Shown: positions 1 to 9,223 of the stretch, one piece after another | Layout: each line of letters opens with the position of its first letter | Numbering within the stretch: the stretch's first letter is position 1 | From: Taishania sp965247975 | GTDB lineage: Bacteria > Bacteroidota > Bacteroidia > Flavobacteriales_D > Crocinitomicaceae | NCBI GenBank assembly: GCA_965247975.1 | Contig: OZ252050.1 | Span: forward strand, 2,728,001-2,792,000 | Length of the DNA: 64,000 nt | Direction: 5' to 3' | The notes under the pieces: generated by a model | Seen by the model: the letters and a program-made list of their open reading frames with translations, nothing else | What the model was told of the DNA's origin: nothing | The model's database searches: none | Made by a program: the position numbers and the translations under genes

Positions 1-507
1 TACAATTCTTCCACCATCCCCTGTTCCAGCAACTTGTTGAATGTTAATTCCTTTTTCAGCTGCCAATTTTTTAGCCAAAGGCGAAGCAATGATTTTATCG
101 CCATTTGCGGAAATAATTTCTTGTTGAACAGGTGCAGCAACTTGAGCAACTGGTGCTTGAGCAACTGGCTCTGGTGAAGGAGTTGGTTTTGCTTCCTCTT
201 TTGGAGGTGTCGCGACTGAAGCAGGCACTGAAGCATTGGCTCCGGCAAGAATTGCTTTCACATCTTCGCCTTTTTCACCGATAATTGCCAAAATTGAATT
301 AACAGGCGCTCCTTGTCCTTTTTCTACACCAATGTGCAACAAAATACCGTCAAAGAAGGACTCAAATTCCATGGTCGCCTTATCCGTTTCGATTTCAGCT
401 AAAACTTCTCCAGATTTAACAGAATCTCCCACTTTTTTGGTCCATTCAGCAACAACACCTTCAGTCATGGTGTCACTTAATTTCGGCATGTAAACGATTT
501 CAGCCAT
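1..507 (-). CDS. pdhC: Dihydrolipoamide acyltransferase (E2 of pyruvate dehydrogenase complex), N-terminal part, cut by window edge
   Basis: 169 codons are visible from the ATG at 507 and the frame is open to base 1, so the catalytic domain lies outside. Residues 1-75 form a lipoyl domain with the lipoylation motif ETDKATME (Lys43). An Ala/Pro/Val-rich swinging linker follows (about 85-135), and then the start of an E3-binding domain (ASPLAKKLAAEKG...GTGDGGRIV, about 141-169). This order is that of E2 acyltransferases, which pass the acetyl group from E1 to CoA. Only 31 bp separate it from the upstream pdhA on the same strand, so the two are probably co-transcribed and this is the pyruvate rather than the 2-oxoglutarate enzyme. 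Confidence 0.93.
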   Translation of the reverse strand, partial: MAEIVYMPKLSDTMTEGVVAEWTKKVGDSVKSGEVLAEIETDKATMEFESFFDGILLHIGVEKGQGAPVNSILAIIGEKGEDVKAILAGANASVPASVATPPKEEAKPTPSPEPVAQAPVAQVAAPVQQEIISANGDKIIASPLAKKLAAEKGINIQQVAGTGDGGRIV

Positions 508-538
508 AGTATTTTTTTAAAATTTTGTGAATTTTGAT

Positions 539-1591
539 TTAATATTCAATGATGTAAGGGTAATTCGGCTCTTGGTAAATGTCTTCGTACAAGTCTTTTC
601 CTTCTGGATATGGTGATTCCTCCGCGAATTTAACCGATTCTTCTACTTCATTTTTTACCCAGGCTTCCACTTCTTCAATTTCTTTAGAAGTCATCCATTT
701 GTTTTCTTTAATCACGTTCAAACATGCATCGATTGGATCATTTTGCATCCACTCTTCTACTTCTTGTTTTGAACGGTATTTTTGAGGATCTGACATCGAA
801 TGTCCTTTGTATCGATATGTTCGAATATCCAATAAAGTTGGTCCTTCTCCTTTTCTTCCGCGTTCTGCTGCTTCGGCAATTGCTTCGTGAACTGCTTCTG
901 GGGACATCCCATCCACTATTTTTGATGGCATTTCGTAAGACAAACCTATTTTTGATAAATCTGTAACGTTTGTAGTTCTTTCTACCGACGTACCCATCGC
1001 ATAATTGTTATTTTCAATGATAAAAATCACTGGTAATTTCCAATTCATTGCCATGTTGAATGTTTCGTGAAGCGCACCTTGACGCACAGCTCCATCACCC
1101 ATCGATACACAAACTACATTTCCAGTTTCGTTGTACTGTTCAGCAAATGCAACACCAGCACCCATCGCAATTTGAGCTCCAACAATTCCATGACCTCCCA
1201 TGAAACCTACTTTTTTATCAAAAAAGTGCATGGAACCACCTTTTCCTTTGGAACAACCCGTTGAGCGACCGAAAAGTTCAGCCATCAAAATGCGTGGATC
1301 TGTTCCTAAAGCAATTGGATGACCATGATCACGGTATGCCGTCATGTGTTTATCTCCTTCGCGACAAGCGCTTGCAGTTCCGACAACAATTGCTTCTTGA
1401 CCGATATACAAGTGACAAAAACCTCCAAATTTTTGTTGAATATACAATTGTCCTGTTTTTTCTTCAAATTTTCGAATCAAAAGCATGTCTTTCCACCATT
1501 TGATGTAAGTTTCTTTTGAAAACTTTGGTTTCTTGGATGCAACAGCTTTTTTTGTTGTTGCTGATGGTTTTGCAGGAGATTTCACCGCCAT
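539..1591 (-). CDS. pdhA: Pyruvate dehydrogenase E1 component, alpha subunit
   Basis: 350 aa, typical of the heterodimeric-type E1 alpha subunit. It decarboxylates pyruvate with thiamine diphosphate and feeds acetyl groups to E2. Visible motifs are YRDHGHP (86-92), GKGGSMH (116-122) and the TPP-binding motif GDGAVRQG (165-172) ending at ENNN (193-196), plus YKGHSMSDP, the phosphorylation-loop region of E1 alpha. The first ~22 residues are an unusual Lys/Ala/Pro-rich basic extension before the conserved FSKE...WWKDMLLIRKFEE start. It lies directly upstream of the E2 gene; no E1 beta gene is visible, so that must be elsewhere or fused into E2. A TATATTTG -7-like box sits 27 bp upstream. Confidence 0.95.
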   Translation of the reverse strand: MAVKSPAKPSATTKKAVASKKPKFSKETYIKWWKDMLLIRKFEEKTGQLYIQQKFGGFCHLYIGQEAIVVGTASACREGDKHMTAYRDHGHPIALGTDPRILMAELFGRSTGCSKGKGGSMHFFDKKVGFMGGHGIVGAQIAMGAGVAFAEQYNETGNVVCVSMGDGAVRQGALHETFNMAMNWKLPVIFIIENNNYAMGTSVERTTNVTDLSKIGLSYEMPSKIVDGMSPEAVHEAIAEAAERGRKGEGPTLLDIRTYRYKGHSMSDPQKYRSKQEVEEWMQNDPIDACLNVIKENKWMTSKEIEEVEAWVKNEVEESVKFAEESPYPEGKDLYEDIYQEPNYPYIIEY

Positions 1592-1937
1592 TTTAGTCTA
1601 CTTTAATTTTTAGAGAACAAATATAACTAAAATATGAATTTTGAATGATGAATGTTGAATGATGAATTCAGAAGTTCGAGATTTTATATATGACGCAATC
1701 TATTGTATGTATATTAAAGTTGAATTCTAACAATCCATTTAATTGATAATTATTACTCTCGTTCAATAATCACTTAGATTTTTTCTGAAAGACAAATAGA
1801 CTTCCAATTATCTGGCATTCGCCGTCGCACTCATCCCCAATTGCCAAAAAACCCTAAAAAACATACTGTTAAGTACTTCAAGAACACCAAAATAAACTTG
1901 ACCACGTTAAGACGAGAACCAATAAAAATAAAATCCA
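1592..1937. other. Intergenic region between divergent pdhA and creD
   Basis: 346 bp without a credible ORF. It holds the pdhA -7 box (1618-1625) and a short degenerate direct repeat of TGAATGATGAAT at about 1641-1666. No convincing creD promoter or structured RNA was recognised. Confidence 0.6.
1618..1625 (-). promoter_or_regulatory. Bacteroidota -7 box for pdhA-pdhC
   Basis: On the minus strand the bases read TATATTTG, an exact match to the TAnnTTTG -7 consensus of the Bacteroidota primary sigma factor, 27 bp from the pdhA ATG. No TTTG -33 element is seen at the expected spacing. Confidence 0.45.
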
Positions 1938-3251
1938 ATGGAAAATCTTAAAAGTAATGCCTTGTTTAAAATCGGGATGATTGTCGTTTTAATTGTCCTT
2001 TTGCTCATTCCAACAATCATGGTTCAAAACCTCATCAAAGAACGCGCAAATACTCAACTAAATGCCATTGACGAAGTCAGCGAAAAATGGGCACAGGGAC
2101 AACACATTGTTGGACCTTATGTTTCCATTCCCTATGACAAAATCACGAAAGCACTGGATAAGGATGGAAAGGAAATCACTGAAGTGGAAACAAAAAACGT
2201 CTATTTTTTACCTGAAAACTTAGAAATTGACAGCAAAATTGATCCACAGCGCAGACATCGAGGAATTTTTGAAGTCGTGGTATACCAATCTATGCTTCAA
2301 TTAAAAGGGAAATTTACACCCTTTGATTTTACTCAACATTCCATTGATACGAAAAACTTGCATTTGGATAAAGCAACGCTAAACATAGGCGTGTCAGATT
2401 TGAAGGGCATTGAACAACAAGTTACGCTAAATTGGAATAACAACGAGACACTTTTTAAACCTGGTTCAAGTTCAAAAGACATTGTTAAATCCGGAATACA
2501 AGCGCCTGTTTCGATAAGTCTGGGCGATTCTTCCAATTATTCGTTCAATGTTTCCTTGGATTTAAAAGGGAGTCAATTCTTGTATTTTTCTCCAGTCGGA
2601 AAAACGACAGATGTCAAAGAAACTTCCAACTGGCAAACACCTAGTTTCACTGGACTTTTCTTGCCCGACAATCATACTATTGATAAAAAAGGTTTTCAAG
2701 CGCATTGGAATGTATTGAATTTAAATCGAAATTTTCCGCAAAGCTGGGTGGGAAAACAATATAATATGGACGCTTCGGCTTTTGGAACAGATTTAATATT
2801 GCCGGTAGATAATTACAAAAAAACAGAAAGAGTGGTTAAATATGCTATCCTATTTCTTGCTTTGACTTTCACCGTCTTCTTTTTTGTTGAAATAATGAAT
2901 CGAGTATTCATTCACCCAATGCAATATTTACTTGTAGGTATAGCTTTAGTTATTTTCTTCACGCTTTTATTGTCGTTCAGCGAACACATGTTCTTCAATA
3001 TGGCCTATTTACTTTCCGCAGGAATGACTTTAATGCTCATCGCCGCTTACACATTTGGAATCATGAAATCTTGGCGATTAACTGGGCTGATACTCGGAAT
3101 ATTGAGCATCTTGTACCTCTTTATTTTTATCATAATCCAAATGGAAGACTTTGCATTATTGATTGGAAGTATCGGCATGTTCATCGTTCTTGCCCTTGTG
3201 ATGTACTTTTCAAGAAAAATTGATTGGTATAATTTGAAAATAGGTCATTAG
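1938..3251 (+). CDS. creD: CreD-family inner membrane protein
   Basis: 437 aa, close to the ~450 aa of Escherichia coli CreD. One N-terminal membrane segment (about residues 10-30) is followed by the family's typical GPYVSIPY stretch and a large, presumably periplasmic, beta-rich domain to about residue 295. The C-terminal ~135 residues contain a run of four to five hydrophobic segments. CreD is an envelope protein of uncertain mechanism linked in enterobacteria to the CreBC regulon; no creBC genes are nearby here. The gene stands alone and is followed by a clear rho-independent terminator at 3266-3298. Confidence 0.85.
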   Translation: MENLKSNALFKIGMIVVLIVLLLIPTIMVQNLIKERANTQLNAIDEVSEKWAQGQHIVGPYVSIPYDKITKALDKDGKEITEVETKNVYFLPENLEIDSKIDPQRRHRGIFEVVVYQSMLQLKGKFTPFDFTQHSIDTKNLHLDKATLNIGVSDLKGIEQQVTLNWNNNETLFKPGSSSKDIVKSGIQAPVSISLGDSSNYSFNVSLDLKGSQFLYFSPVGKTTDVKETSNWQTPSFTGLFLPDNHTIDKKGFQAHWNVLNLNRNFPQSWVGKQYNMDASAFGTDLILPVDNYKKTERVVKYAILFLALTFTVFFFVEIMNRVFIHPMQYLLVGIALVIFFTLLLSFSEHMFFNMAYLLSAGMTLMLIAAYTFGIMKSWRLTGLILGILSILYLFIFIIIQMEDFALLIGSIGMFIVLALVMYFSRKIDWYNLKIGH

Positions 3252-3265
3252 GAAATCAACAAATT

Positions 3266-3298
3266 GAGGCTGTTTCAAAAGGATTCAGCCTCTTTTTA
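3266..3298 (+). terminator. Rho-independent terminator after creD
   Basis: Stem GAGGCTG/CAGCCTC (3266-3272 with 3286-3292), a 13-nt loop, then TTTTTAATTTT. It starts 15 bp after the creD stop. Confidence 0.85.
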
Positions 3299-3355
3299 AT
3301 TTTATGTGTTTTTGAGATAAAATTCAAAACTATGCAAATCAAATTTGATAACAGA

Positions 3356-4408
3356 TCATTTCTTTTTAAGCCAATTCTTTGCAGCACTTACACAGGCATC
3401 TTTTTCTGTTTCAGAAACCACAACAAAAGGAATTTCTACATCCACAGGTATGTTTTTTTCATAAGCGATTCCGTTTCGATCGCAAAAGATTCCAGTAGAA
3501 ATAACTAAAATGACTTCATCATTAATGATATCCCATCCGTTATTTGTCGTATACCCGCCAGTGGCTTCTCCAAAGAATTTCGTATTTGGTCTACCTTTCA
3601 GTGTTGTAGCCACAATTTCACCCGAGCTAGCAGTCCAACGACTTGTAAGTACCGCAATCTTAGGGTTTTTGTTGAATTTTGGAAGATCTGGCAGTGAAAT
3701 ACTTTGATAACCTCCATAATAAAAATTGGATGATTTAATTTCCCAATTAAAAAGTTTCTCATTTTCCAAATTGACTAAACCGCCGACAATTCCTTCGCCT
3801 ACAAGAGGTGCAATACCCGCCATCATTGGATTCATGTTTCCCCCACCATTATATCGAAGATCAATAATCCATTTATTTACTTTACGGCCAGAAAGAAAAA
3901 TAATTGATTCTCTAATTTTTTTCGCTTCTTGTTCAACATCCACTTGAGGTCCAATTCCAACAATTTTTAAATAACCTATTCGCCCTTTCAAAAGTTTATA
4001 TTCAAATTTCGCTGTTGTGTCATTGACTATTTCCCAAGTCTCAGGTTTAAACTCACGCGTATCTGGATTTCGACTGTTCATATTGTCTGTAAACCAAGCC
4101 AAATAGCTGTAATCATTTGCATTTATGACTTTGCCATGATGATCTTTCAACCCGTTCAATAAAGTTTCTAAAGCAGGTTTTAATTCTTGAATTGTTGTTG
4201 CATTTACAGCCTTCGATTGAACTTTTTGCTCTAAACTATCCCAATCAATTGTATTGGTATAAAGAGATGTCTCTTTTGCTCTAGCAACTATTGAATCAAG
4301 AATTAAACTGACGTTGTTTTGTCCAAAGGATGAAAATTGAATTAAAATAAACAGAAGAACTGTCTTATTTTCATTGCAAAAAAGTCTAAATAAATTTCTG
4401 TAATTCAT
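3356..4408 (-). CDS. S41 family (C-terminal processing/tricorn-like) peptidase, exported
   Basis: 350 aa. A hydrophobic stretch around residues 17-30 ending in SSFGQ suggests an exported protein. The C-terminal half carries the S41 catalytic core: KWIIDLRYNGGGNMNPM (beta strand plus Gly-rich turn) and TSRWTASSGEIVATTLKG, with the nucleophile Ser in the TASSGE segment, followed by FGEATGGYTT. No PDZ domain is evident between the helical N-terminal part and the core, unlike CtpA/Prc. The substrate cannot be told. It is a single gene with about 200 bp of non-coding DNA upstream. Confidence 0.85.
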   Translation of the reverse strand: MNYRNLFRLFCNENKTVLLFILIQFSSFGQNNVSLILDSIVARAKETSLYTNTIDWDSLEQKVQSKAVNATTIQELKPALETLLNGLKDHHGKVINANDYSYLAWFTDNMNSRNPDTREFKPETWEIVNDTTAKFEYKLLKGRIGYLKIVGIGPQVDVEQEAKKIRESIIFLSGRKVNKWIIDLRYNGGGNMNPMMAGIAPLVGEGIVGGLVNLENEKLFNWEIKSSNFYYGGYQSISLPDLPKFNKNPKIAVLTSRWTASSGEIVATTLKGRPNTKFFGEATGGYTTNNGWDIINDEVILVISTGIFCDRNGIAYEKNIPVDVEIPFVVVSETEKDACVSAAKNWLKKK

Positions 4409-4605
4409 TTATCAAAGACGCAACTAAGAAAAGAATAGTTGTTTAATCAAATGCGCAGATTAGTATTTAATTTGAAATGAATAATGTGTTTTTACAATTA
4501 ATTTGACAAGATATTTTTTTGGATTGCTTTCTCAATCGGTGCACTATAACATACCACAACAATTTTTCATCTCGATCAGGCTTTTATCATTACGATTGAC
4601 TTAAC

Positions 4606-5319
4606 TTATTTAAACGTCCCAATCAAAAACATCGTCGGTTTTTTGGCCAAGTCGTACGCATGTTCGCGCCAATCTTTAACTGACATTGTTCTTACATTTT
4701 CTTCCAACATCGTTAAATCGCTGGCAATGCAAATGAGTGTGGTGTCTGCCAAGTCATTCAATAAATCATCAAGGACATTCATGTTGCGGAACGGCGTATC
4801 CATGAAAATGTGGGTGTAACCTGTTCTTCGTGCATCGCCTTCAAAATCTTTTAATTTTCGGATACGGTCTTTTCGTTCTTTGGGCAAATATCCGTGAAAT
4901 GTAAATTCTTGTCCTGAAAAACCACTGGCCATTAAGGCTAGTAAAATAGATGATGGTCCAACGAGCGGACTCACTCGAATTTCCTGCATGTGCGCTTGCG
5001 CAACTAAATCTGCTCCAGGATCTGCAATTCCAGGGCAACCGGCTTCAGAAATCATGGCGATATCAAATCCATCTTTGACAGGTTTCAAGAAACGCAAAAT
5101 CTCTGATGGCTCTGTTCGTTTGTTTAATTCGAAAAAAGTACATTCATCGATCGGGAATTCACGGTCCATTCTGCGCAAATAGCGTCGTGCTGATTTCACA
5201 TCTTCCACAACAAAATGGCGAATTCCATTTAAAATGCTCATCACATAACTTGGAATTACATCTGAAACTACTTCACCACCCAAGGTTGTGGGCGCCATCC
5301 AAATTCTACCTTTTGCCAT
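4606..5319 (-). CDS. RsmI-like SAM-dependent methyltransferase (tetrapyrrole methylase fold)
   Basis: 237 aa. The motif SEAGCPGIADPG and the following VSPLVGPSSILLALMASGFSGQEFTFHGYLPKE are diagnostic of the RsmI/YraL group, whose E. coli member 2'-O-methylates C1402 of 16S rRNA. The protein is shorter than the usual ~280 aa: the N-terminal LGN...D motif is divergent and the C-terminal helical extension is absent. It could therefore be a phylum-specific paralogue with a different target. Its start overlaps the end of the upstream phosphatase gene by 14 bp, so the two are translationally coupled. Family assignment is strong; the exact substrate is inferred. Confidence 0.82.
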   Translation of the reverse strand: MAKGRIWMAPTTLGGEVVSDVIPSYVMSILNGIRHFVVEDVKSARRYLRRMDREFPIDECTFFELNKRTEPSEILRFLKPVKDGFDIAMISEAGCPGIADPGADLVAQAHMQEIRVSPLVGPSSILLALMASGFSGQEFTFHGYLPKERKDRIRKLKDFEGDARRTGYTHIFMDTPFRNMNVLDDLLNDLADTTLICIASDLTMLEENVRTMSVKDWREHAYDLAKKPTMFLIGTFK

Positions 5320-5776
5320 TTTCTTTTAATTTGTCAATTATTTTATCTGTTGCTTTGTCGAGCATGTTGTACACATCAATAAATCCTTGTTCTCCACCGT
5401 AAAACGGATCTGGCACAGCTCTATTTTCTCCAGGAAACAATTCATTTAGAATCAATTTCACTTTGCTTTCATCGTTAGAATTGCGCGCCAATTTCAAGAT
5501 GTTGTTATAATTACTTGAATCCATAGCGTAAATCACATCAAACACATCGAAATCAGCTACAACAAATTGTCTCGCTCGCAAATCATCAATGGGATAAGAA
5601 AATTTCTTTGCTGTTTGTCGCATGCGCGCATCTGGTTGTTCACCTACATGAAAATTGTTAGTTCCAGCTGAGTCCACATAAACATCCAAGGTTAAATCTT
5701 TCACTTTCTTCCGCAATAAACCATCCGCCATTGGGGAGCGACAAATGTTTCCGAGACAAACCATGAGGATTTTCAT
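5306..5776 (-). CDS. Low-molecular-weight protein-tyrosine phosphatase
   Basis: 156 aa, the usual family size. The P-loop CLGNICRSP (Cys7 nucleophile, Arg13) lies at the N-terminus as in all LMW-PTPs, and the general-acid loop DPFYGG is at 123-128. It dephosphorylates tyrosyl (or arginyl) phosphoproteins in the cytosol. The 3' end overlaps the RsmI-like gene by 14 bp, forming a two-gene operon. A CAAAAATA string at 5781-5788 (TATTTTTG on the minus strand) lies only 4 bp before the ATG and could imply a nearly leaderless transcript. Confidence 0.93.
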   Translation of the reverse strand: MKILMVCLGNICRSPMADGLLRKKVKDLTLDVYVDSAGTNNFHVGEQPDARMRQTAKKFSYPIDDLRARQFVVADFDVFDVIYAMDSSNYNNILKLARNSNDESKVKLILNELFPGENRAVPDPFYGGEQGFIDVYNMLDKATDKIIDKLKENGKR

Positions 5777-5841
5777 GGTGCAAAAATAAGGTATTAATTA
5801 TGATTTTGAAGCTCATTTCGAAAGTTGAAAGACTAATAGCA

Positions 5842-5874
5842 AAAAGCCTTCCCCAATTCAAGAGAAGGCTTTTC
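5842..5874 (-). terminator. Rho-independent terminator for the 5901-8051 gene
   Basis: Perfect 10-bp stem (5842-5851 with 5864-5873). On the minus strand the stem runs into a short T tract. It lies 28 bp past the stop of the T9SS cargo gene, and symmetry could also let it act on plus-strand transcripts. Confidence 0.75.
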
Positions 5875-5900
5875 TTAATAATTAAATAAATTTTGAAAAT

Positions 5901-8051
5901 TTAATCTACAACAATCTTAGAATCAATTGTGGTGTGATTTTGAGTAATTTTCAAGAAATAAGTCCCACTCGGCAACCCTGATAAGTCAACGTCTTCGCCA
6001 TTTAAACTAAAGGTTGGAATGACTTTGTTCTTTACCTCAATCCCCTTCAAATCAAACGCTCGAATTTCAACAGGCACTTTAACATCAAAGTCTCCTGAAA
6101 TTCTGAATATTCCCGAGCTTGGATTGGGATAAACATTTATCGTGGTGAAACTTGGTCTCGAATTCAAGTTGATAGGATTGTTGATTGTTTCGTTTCTTAA
6201 TTGGGCATTTGTAAACGTACCTGGGGCTCCAGCACAAGGAAGAATGGGATTCCACTGCTCCAAATGAGTACAAGTTGCTCCACAACTATTTACATTTTTA
6301 GTTACTTGTACTTGCCAAGAAATATTAAAATCCGTGGTGTTTAGCCAATTTTGGAATAGCAAATCTGTTGTTGGTGGTGCAGGATTAAAAACAACAGGGT
6401 TGCCTCCGGCGTCAATGGCGTTAATAGTCCAAGTCACATTCGGATCAGACGGCGTCAGAATCGGAATTTGAATTGAATAAATACCATTTGCGTACGATTT
6501 ACAATAGTCGAATCCAGAAGAAGAATTTGAATTACAAACTACAGAAATTGCATTATTATCGACAAACAAACCCAAGGAATTAGCCCTAGAATCTTGACCT
6601 AGCCAAATTTGATTTTGTGGACTTATTAATAAATCATAAATCTTACCAACTTCATCTGTGTTGACAAAAGTTCCGTCTAATGAACCATCAGAAGCTATGC
6701 GGTGTAATGTGTTTATAGTGTAAATACCATTTGCGTGAAATTGAGTTGCTATTATTCTGTTGCACAAATCCATTGCAATGTCTTGACAATTTCCTGTAAA
6801 AAGTAAATCTGTAAAATTCGTATTATCGCTAAATATCGCTGTATTACCTATGTAAGAAACATTTAGACTAGTTACGTTGCCAACTGTTGAAGCAGCACCC
6901 CCATATTGTAATTGAGTGCCTGCATTACAAGCTAAGTAGATTATTCCTGAGTTGTTAGGGTCTATCAATATATCATTAAGTGAACCACTATTATTAACTG
7001 TTAAAAATAAATCTGTTCCTGCACCAGCGCGTATCCAATTTGTATTTATTTCTTCCATTTGAGGTTGCGAAATGTTTAATAAAAGGAGATCTGACTTGAA
7101 ATTATTTTGAGTTTCATTAGGATCGGTATCGTTTGAATTATAAAGCAAATTTGGATGAACGACAAATAATCTTTGTGGATTATTAGGATTGTCAAACTCT
7201 AGAACTACTCTACTACCATTTAAGTTTGCATCTGTGTTAATAGGAAATGAAGAAATGACATCTCCAGTGTTCGCATCCACTCTTAAGACACACTGTTGTG
7301 TAGTACTCCCTCTTTTGTTAGCAACAAGATACAATTCATTGCGCGTTTGATCGAATGCAAGCCCATAAACATGCGGAGTTGCACTTGAGCCGATAAAATT
7401 ATTAGGACAAACTAAAGGTGCCCCAGGCCACACAACTAAAGGACTATCCCAATCTACCTGGAATGTATCAATCAAAATACCATTACTGTCAAATTTGGAA
7501 ACCCCACCCGGACGATATGCTCTAGTAGATACCGGTCCAAAATTACCAAAATAGGCTCCACTTGGAGCACAAGTCAATGAGTTAGCTGAAATATTTGACA
7601 TGGAATAAGTAAAATTTCCGCATATGAAAATTTCTCCATTAGATCCATTTGCAATATCATATATATCCTTAGTTAGGCCATTAATTAAATTGTAGGTGCG
7701 TCCAGAGTTACATGTTCCTGACATAATATTAGCTCTGAAAGCCAAGTCAGATGGATCTTCGAAATCAGTTATTTGGGGTGTACTAGAAAACCTTCTCAAT
7801 AGAAAATTGTTATTCGCAGGGACTCCTGGCCCATAGTTAAAAGATGCTATTACTCTGCTACCATTGGAAGTCACTTGATTTTCTAGAGTTCTAGTTCTGA
7901 CTAATAATAATGGCGAGGATGCTAACGTTGTTGGGGCAAAAACAGGATCAATCGCTCCCGGTGATGTACATTGTGCCATGGTCGAACTTGGCGAGTTTAG
8001 TGCGCAAGATGCAATGAATGCATACAATACATTTTTTGAGTTTGTTTTCAT
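5901..8051 (-). CDS. Large secreted protein with T9SS type A sorting domain
   Basis: 716 aa. The N-terminus is a signal peptide ending near STMAQC. The C-terminal ~75 residues (INVYPNPSSGIFRISG ... LSGLPSGTYFLKITQ ... KIVVD) form a type A T9SS sorting domain, so the protein is expected to be exported and anchored or released at the cell surface. The middle part has repeated short beta-strand segments (DSNGILIDTFQ, DPNNSGIIYLACN, SPQNQIWLGQD) like a beta-propeller that reads out 'data along a path'; no enzymatic motif was found. It is monocistronic, with its own terminator. Confidence 0.8.
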   Translation of the reverse strand: MKTNSKNVLYAFIASCALNSPSSTMAQCTSPGAIDPVFAPTTLASSPLLLVRTRTLENQVTSNGSRVIASFNYGPGVPANNNFLLRRFSSTPQITDFEDPSDLAFRANIMSGTCNSGRTYNLINGLTKDIYDIANGSNGEIFICGNFTYSMSNISANSLTCAPSGAYFGNFGPVSTRAYRPGGVSKFDSNGILIDTFQVDWDSPLVVWPGAPLVCPNNFIGSSATPHVYGLAFDQTRNELYLVANKRGSTTQQCVLRVDANTGDVISSFPINTDANLNGSRVVLEFDNPNNPQRLFVVHPNLLYNSNDTDPNETQNNFKSDLLLLNISQPQMEEINTNWIRAGAGTDLFLTVNNSGSLNDILIDPNNSGIIYLACNAGTQLQYGGAASTVGNVTSLNVSYIGNTAIFSDNTNFTDLLFTGNCQDIAMDLCNRIIATQFHANGIYTINTLHRIASDGSLDGTFVNTDEVGKIYDLLISPQNQIWLGQDSRANSLGLFVDNNAISVVCNSNSSSGFDYCKSYANGIYSIQIPILTPSDPNVTWTINAIDAGGNPVVFNPAPPTTDLLFQNWLNTTDFNISWQVQVTKNVNSCGATCTHLEQWNPILPCAGAPGTFTNAQLRNETINNPINLNSRPSFTTINVYPNPSSGIFRISGDFDVKVPVEIRAFDLKGIEVKNKVIPTFSLNGEDVDLSGLPSGTYFLKITQNHTTIDSKIVVD

Positions 8052-8353
8052 AAAACTTAAAAATTAATTAGACTTTTAAAAAAGTCTGATGAATATTTCT
8101 TATCACCACCAAGGTAATGAAGTTGATTATTTTTTTTGGTCGATTTCAAGAATTCGATGGATTTGAACTAGAATTCGAAAAAAATCAAAACTTGAATTTG
8201 TGTGTTATTTTTCGGTTTAATCAATGCAATATACTGTATATTCATTTCGAAGTACATTTTACACAATTAACAAAAAAATAATTGATTTTGTTCCAACGAA
8301 TTCCTAATTTAAACGTCTATTATATAGGTAATTAATCTTTTAATCACTTCGCC
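8052..8353. other. Intergenic region between the divergent T9SS gene and rpoD
   Basis: 302 bp, very AT-rich. It contains a small hairpin AGACTTTT/AAAAGTCT at 8070-8087 and a perfect 15-bp palindrome AATATACTGTATATT at 8228-8242, about 112 bp upstream of rpoD. No exact TTTG/TAnnTTTG promoter pair was found for rpoD. Confidence 0.6.
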
Positions 8354-9223
8354 ATGAGACAGCTAAAAATAGTAAAGCAAGTAACGAACAGAGAAGACGC
8401 TTCTCTCGATAAGTATTTACAAGAAATTGGACGTGTAGAACTCATTTCCGCCGAAGAAGAAGTTGAATTGGCACAACGAATCAAGGCTGGTGATCGCGCG
8501 GCTCTCGAACGATTGACAAAAGCAAATTTGCGCTTTGTGATTTCGGTTTCGAAGCAATATCAAAATCAAGGTCTTTCATTGCCAGATTTGATCAATGAAG
8601 GTAACGTTGGTTTGATTAAAGCGGCTCAACGTTTTGATGAAACACGTGGATTTAAATTCATTTCTTATGCCGTTTGGTGGATTCGTCAGTCAATTTTACA
8701 GGCATTGGCAGAACAAGCACGTATTGTTCGTTTGCCTTTGAATAAAATTGGAACAATCAACAAGATCAATCGTGCTTATTCTGAATTAGAACAAAAATAC
8801 GAACGTCCACCAACAACTGAAGAATTGGCTGAACAACTGGAATTGTCAGTTGATGACATCAAACAATCGTTGTCAAATTCAGGTCGACATGTGTCAATGG
8901 ATGCTCCATTAATTGATGGTGATGAGTCAACATCTAGCATGTACGACGTTTTGCCGAATGATTCGTTGGCAAGTCCAGAAGCAGGTTTGGCAACAGAATC
9001 GTTGCGAAAAGAAATAGAACGTTCGTTGTCTACTTTAACAATGAGAGAAGGGGATATTGTTCGGTTGTATTATGGATTGAATGGAAAATATCCTTTGTCT
9101 TTGGAAGAAATAGGAGAAAAATTTGATTTAACTCGCGAACGCGTAAGACAGATTAAAGAAAAAGCAATTCGAAGATTGAAGCACACATCCCGAAGCCGGA
9201 TGCTACAATCATACCTTGGTTAA
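8354..9223 (+). CDS. rpoD: Primary RNA polymerase sigma factor (RpoD/SigA), short Bacteroidota form
   Basis: 289 aa. Region 1.2 (DKYLQEIGRVELISAEEEVELAQRI) is followed by regions 2.1-2.4, with the -10 recognition helix in YAVWWIRQSILQALAEQARIVRLP (about 105-128), then regions 3 and 4. The last helix-turn-helix is LTRERVRQIKEKAIRRLK (259-276). The long region 1.1 and the non-conserved insert of proteobacterial RpoD are absent, which is normal for the Bacteroidota housekeeping factor that reads TTTG/TAnnTTTG promoters. The stop codon overlaps that of convergent priA by 3 bases, and a terminator hairpin for rpoD lies inside the priA coding end. Confidence 0.96.
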   Translation: MRQLKIVKQVTNREDASLDKYLQEIGRVELISAEEEVELAQRIKAGDRAALERLTKANLRFVISVSKQYQNQGLSLPDLINEGNVGLIKAAQRFDETRGFKFISYAVWWIRQSILQALAEQARIVRLPLNKIGTINKINRAYSELEQKYERPPTTEELAEQLELSVDDIKQSLSNSGRHVSMDAPLIDGDESTSSMYDVLPNDSLASPEAGLATESLRKEIERSLSTLTMREGDIVRLYYGLNGKYPLSLEEIGEKFDLTRERVRQIKEKAIRRLKHTSRSRMLQSYLG

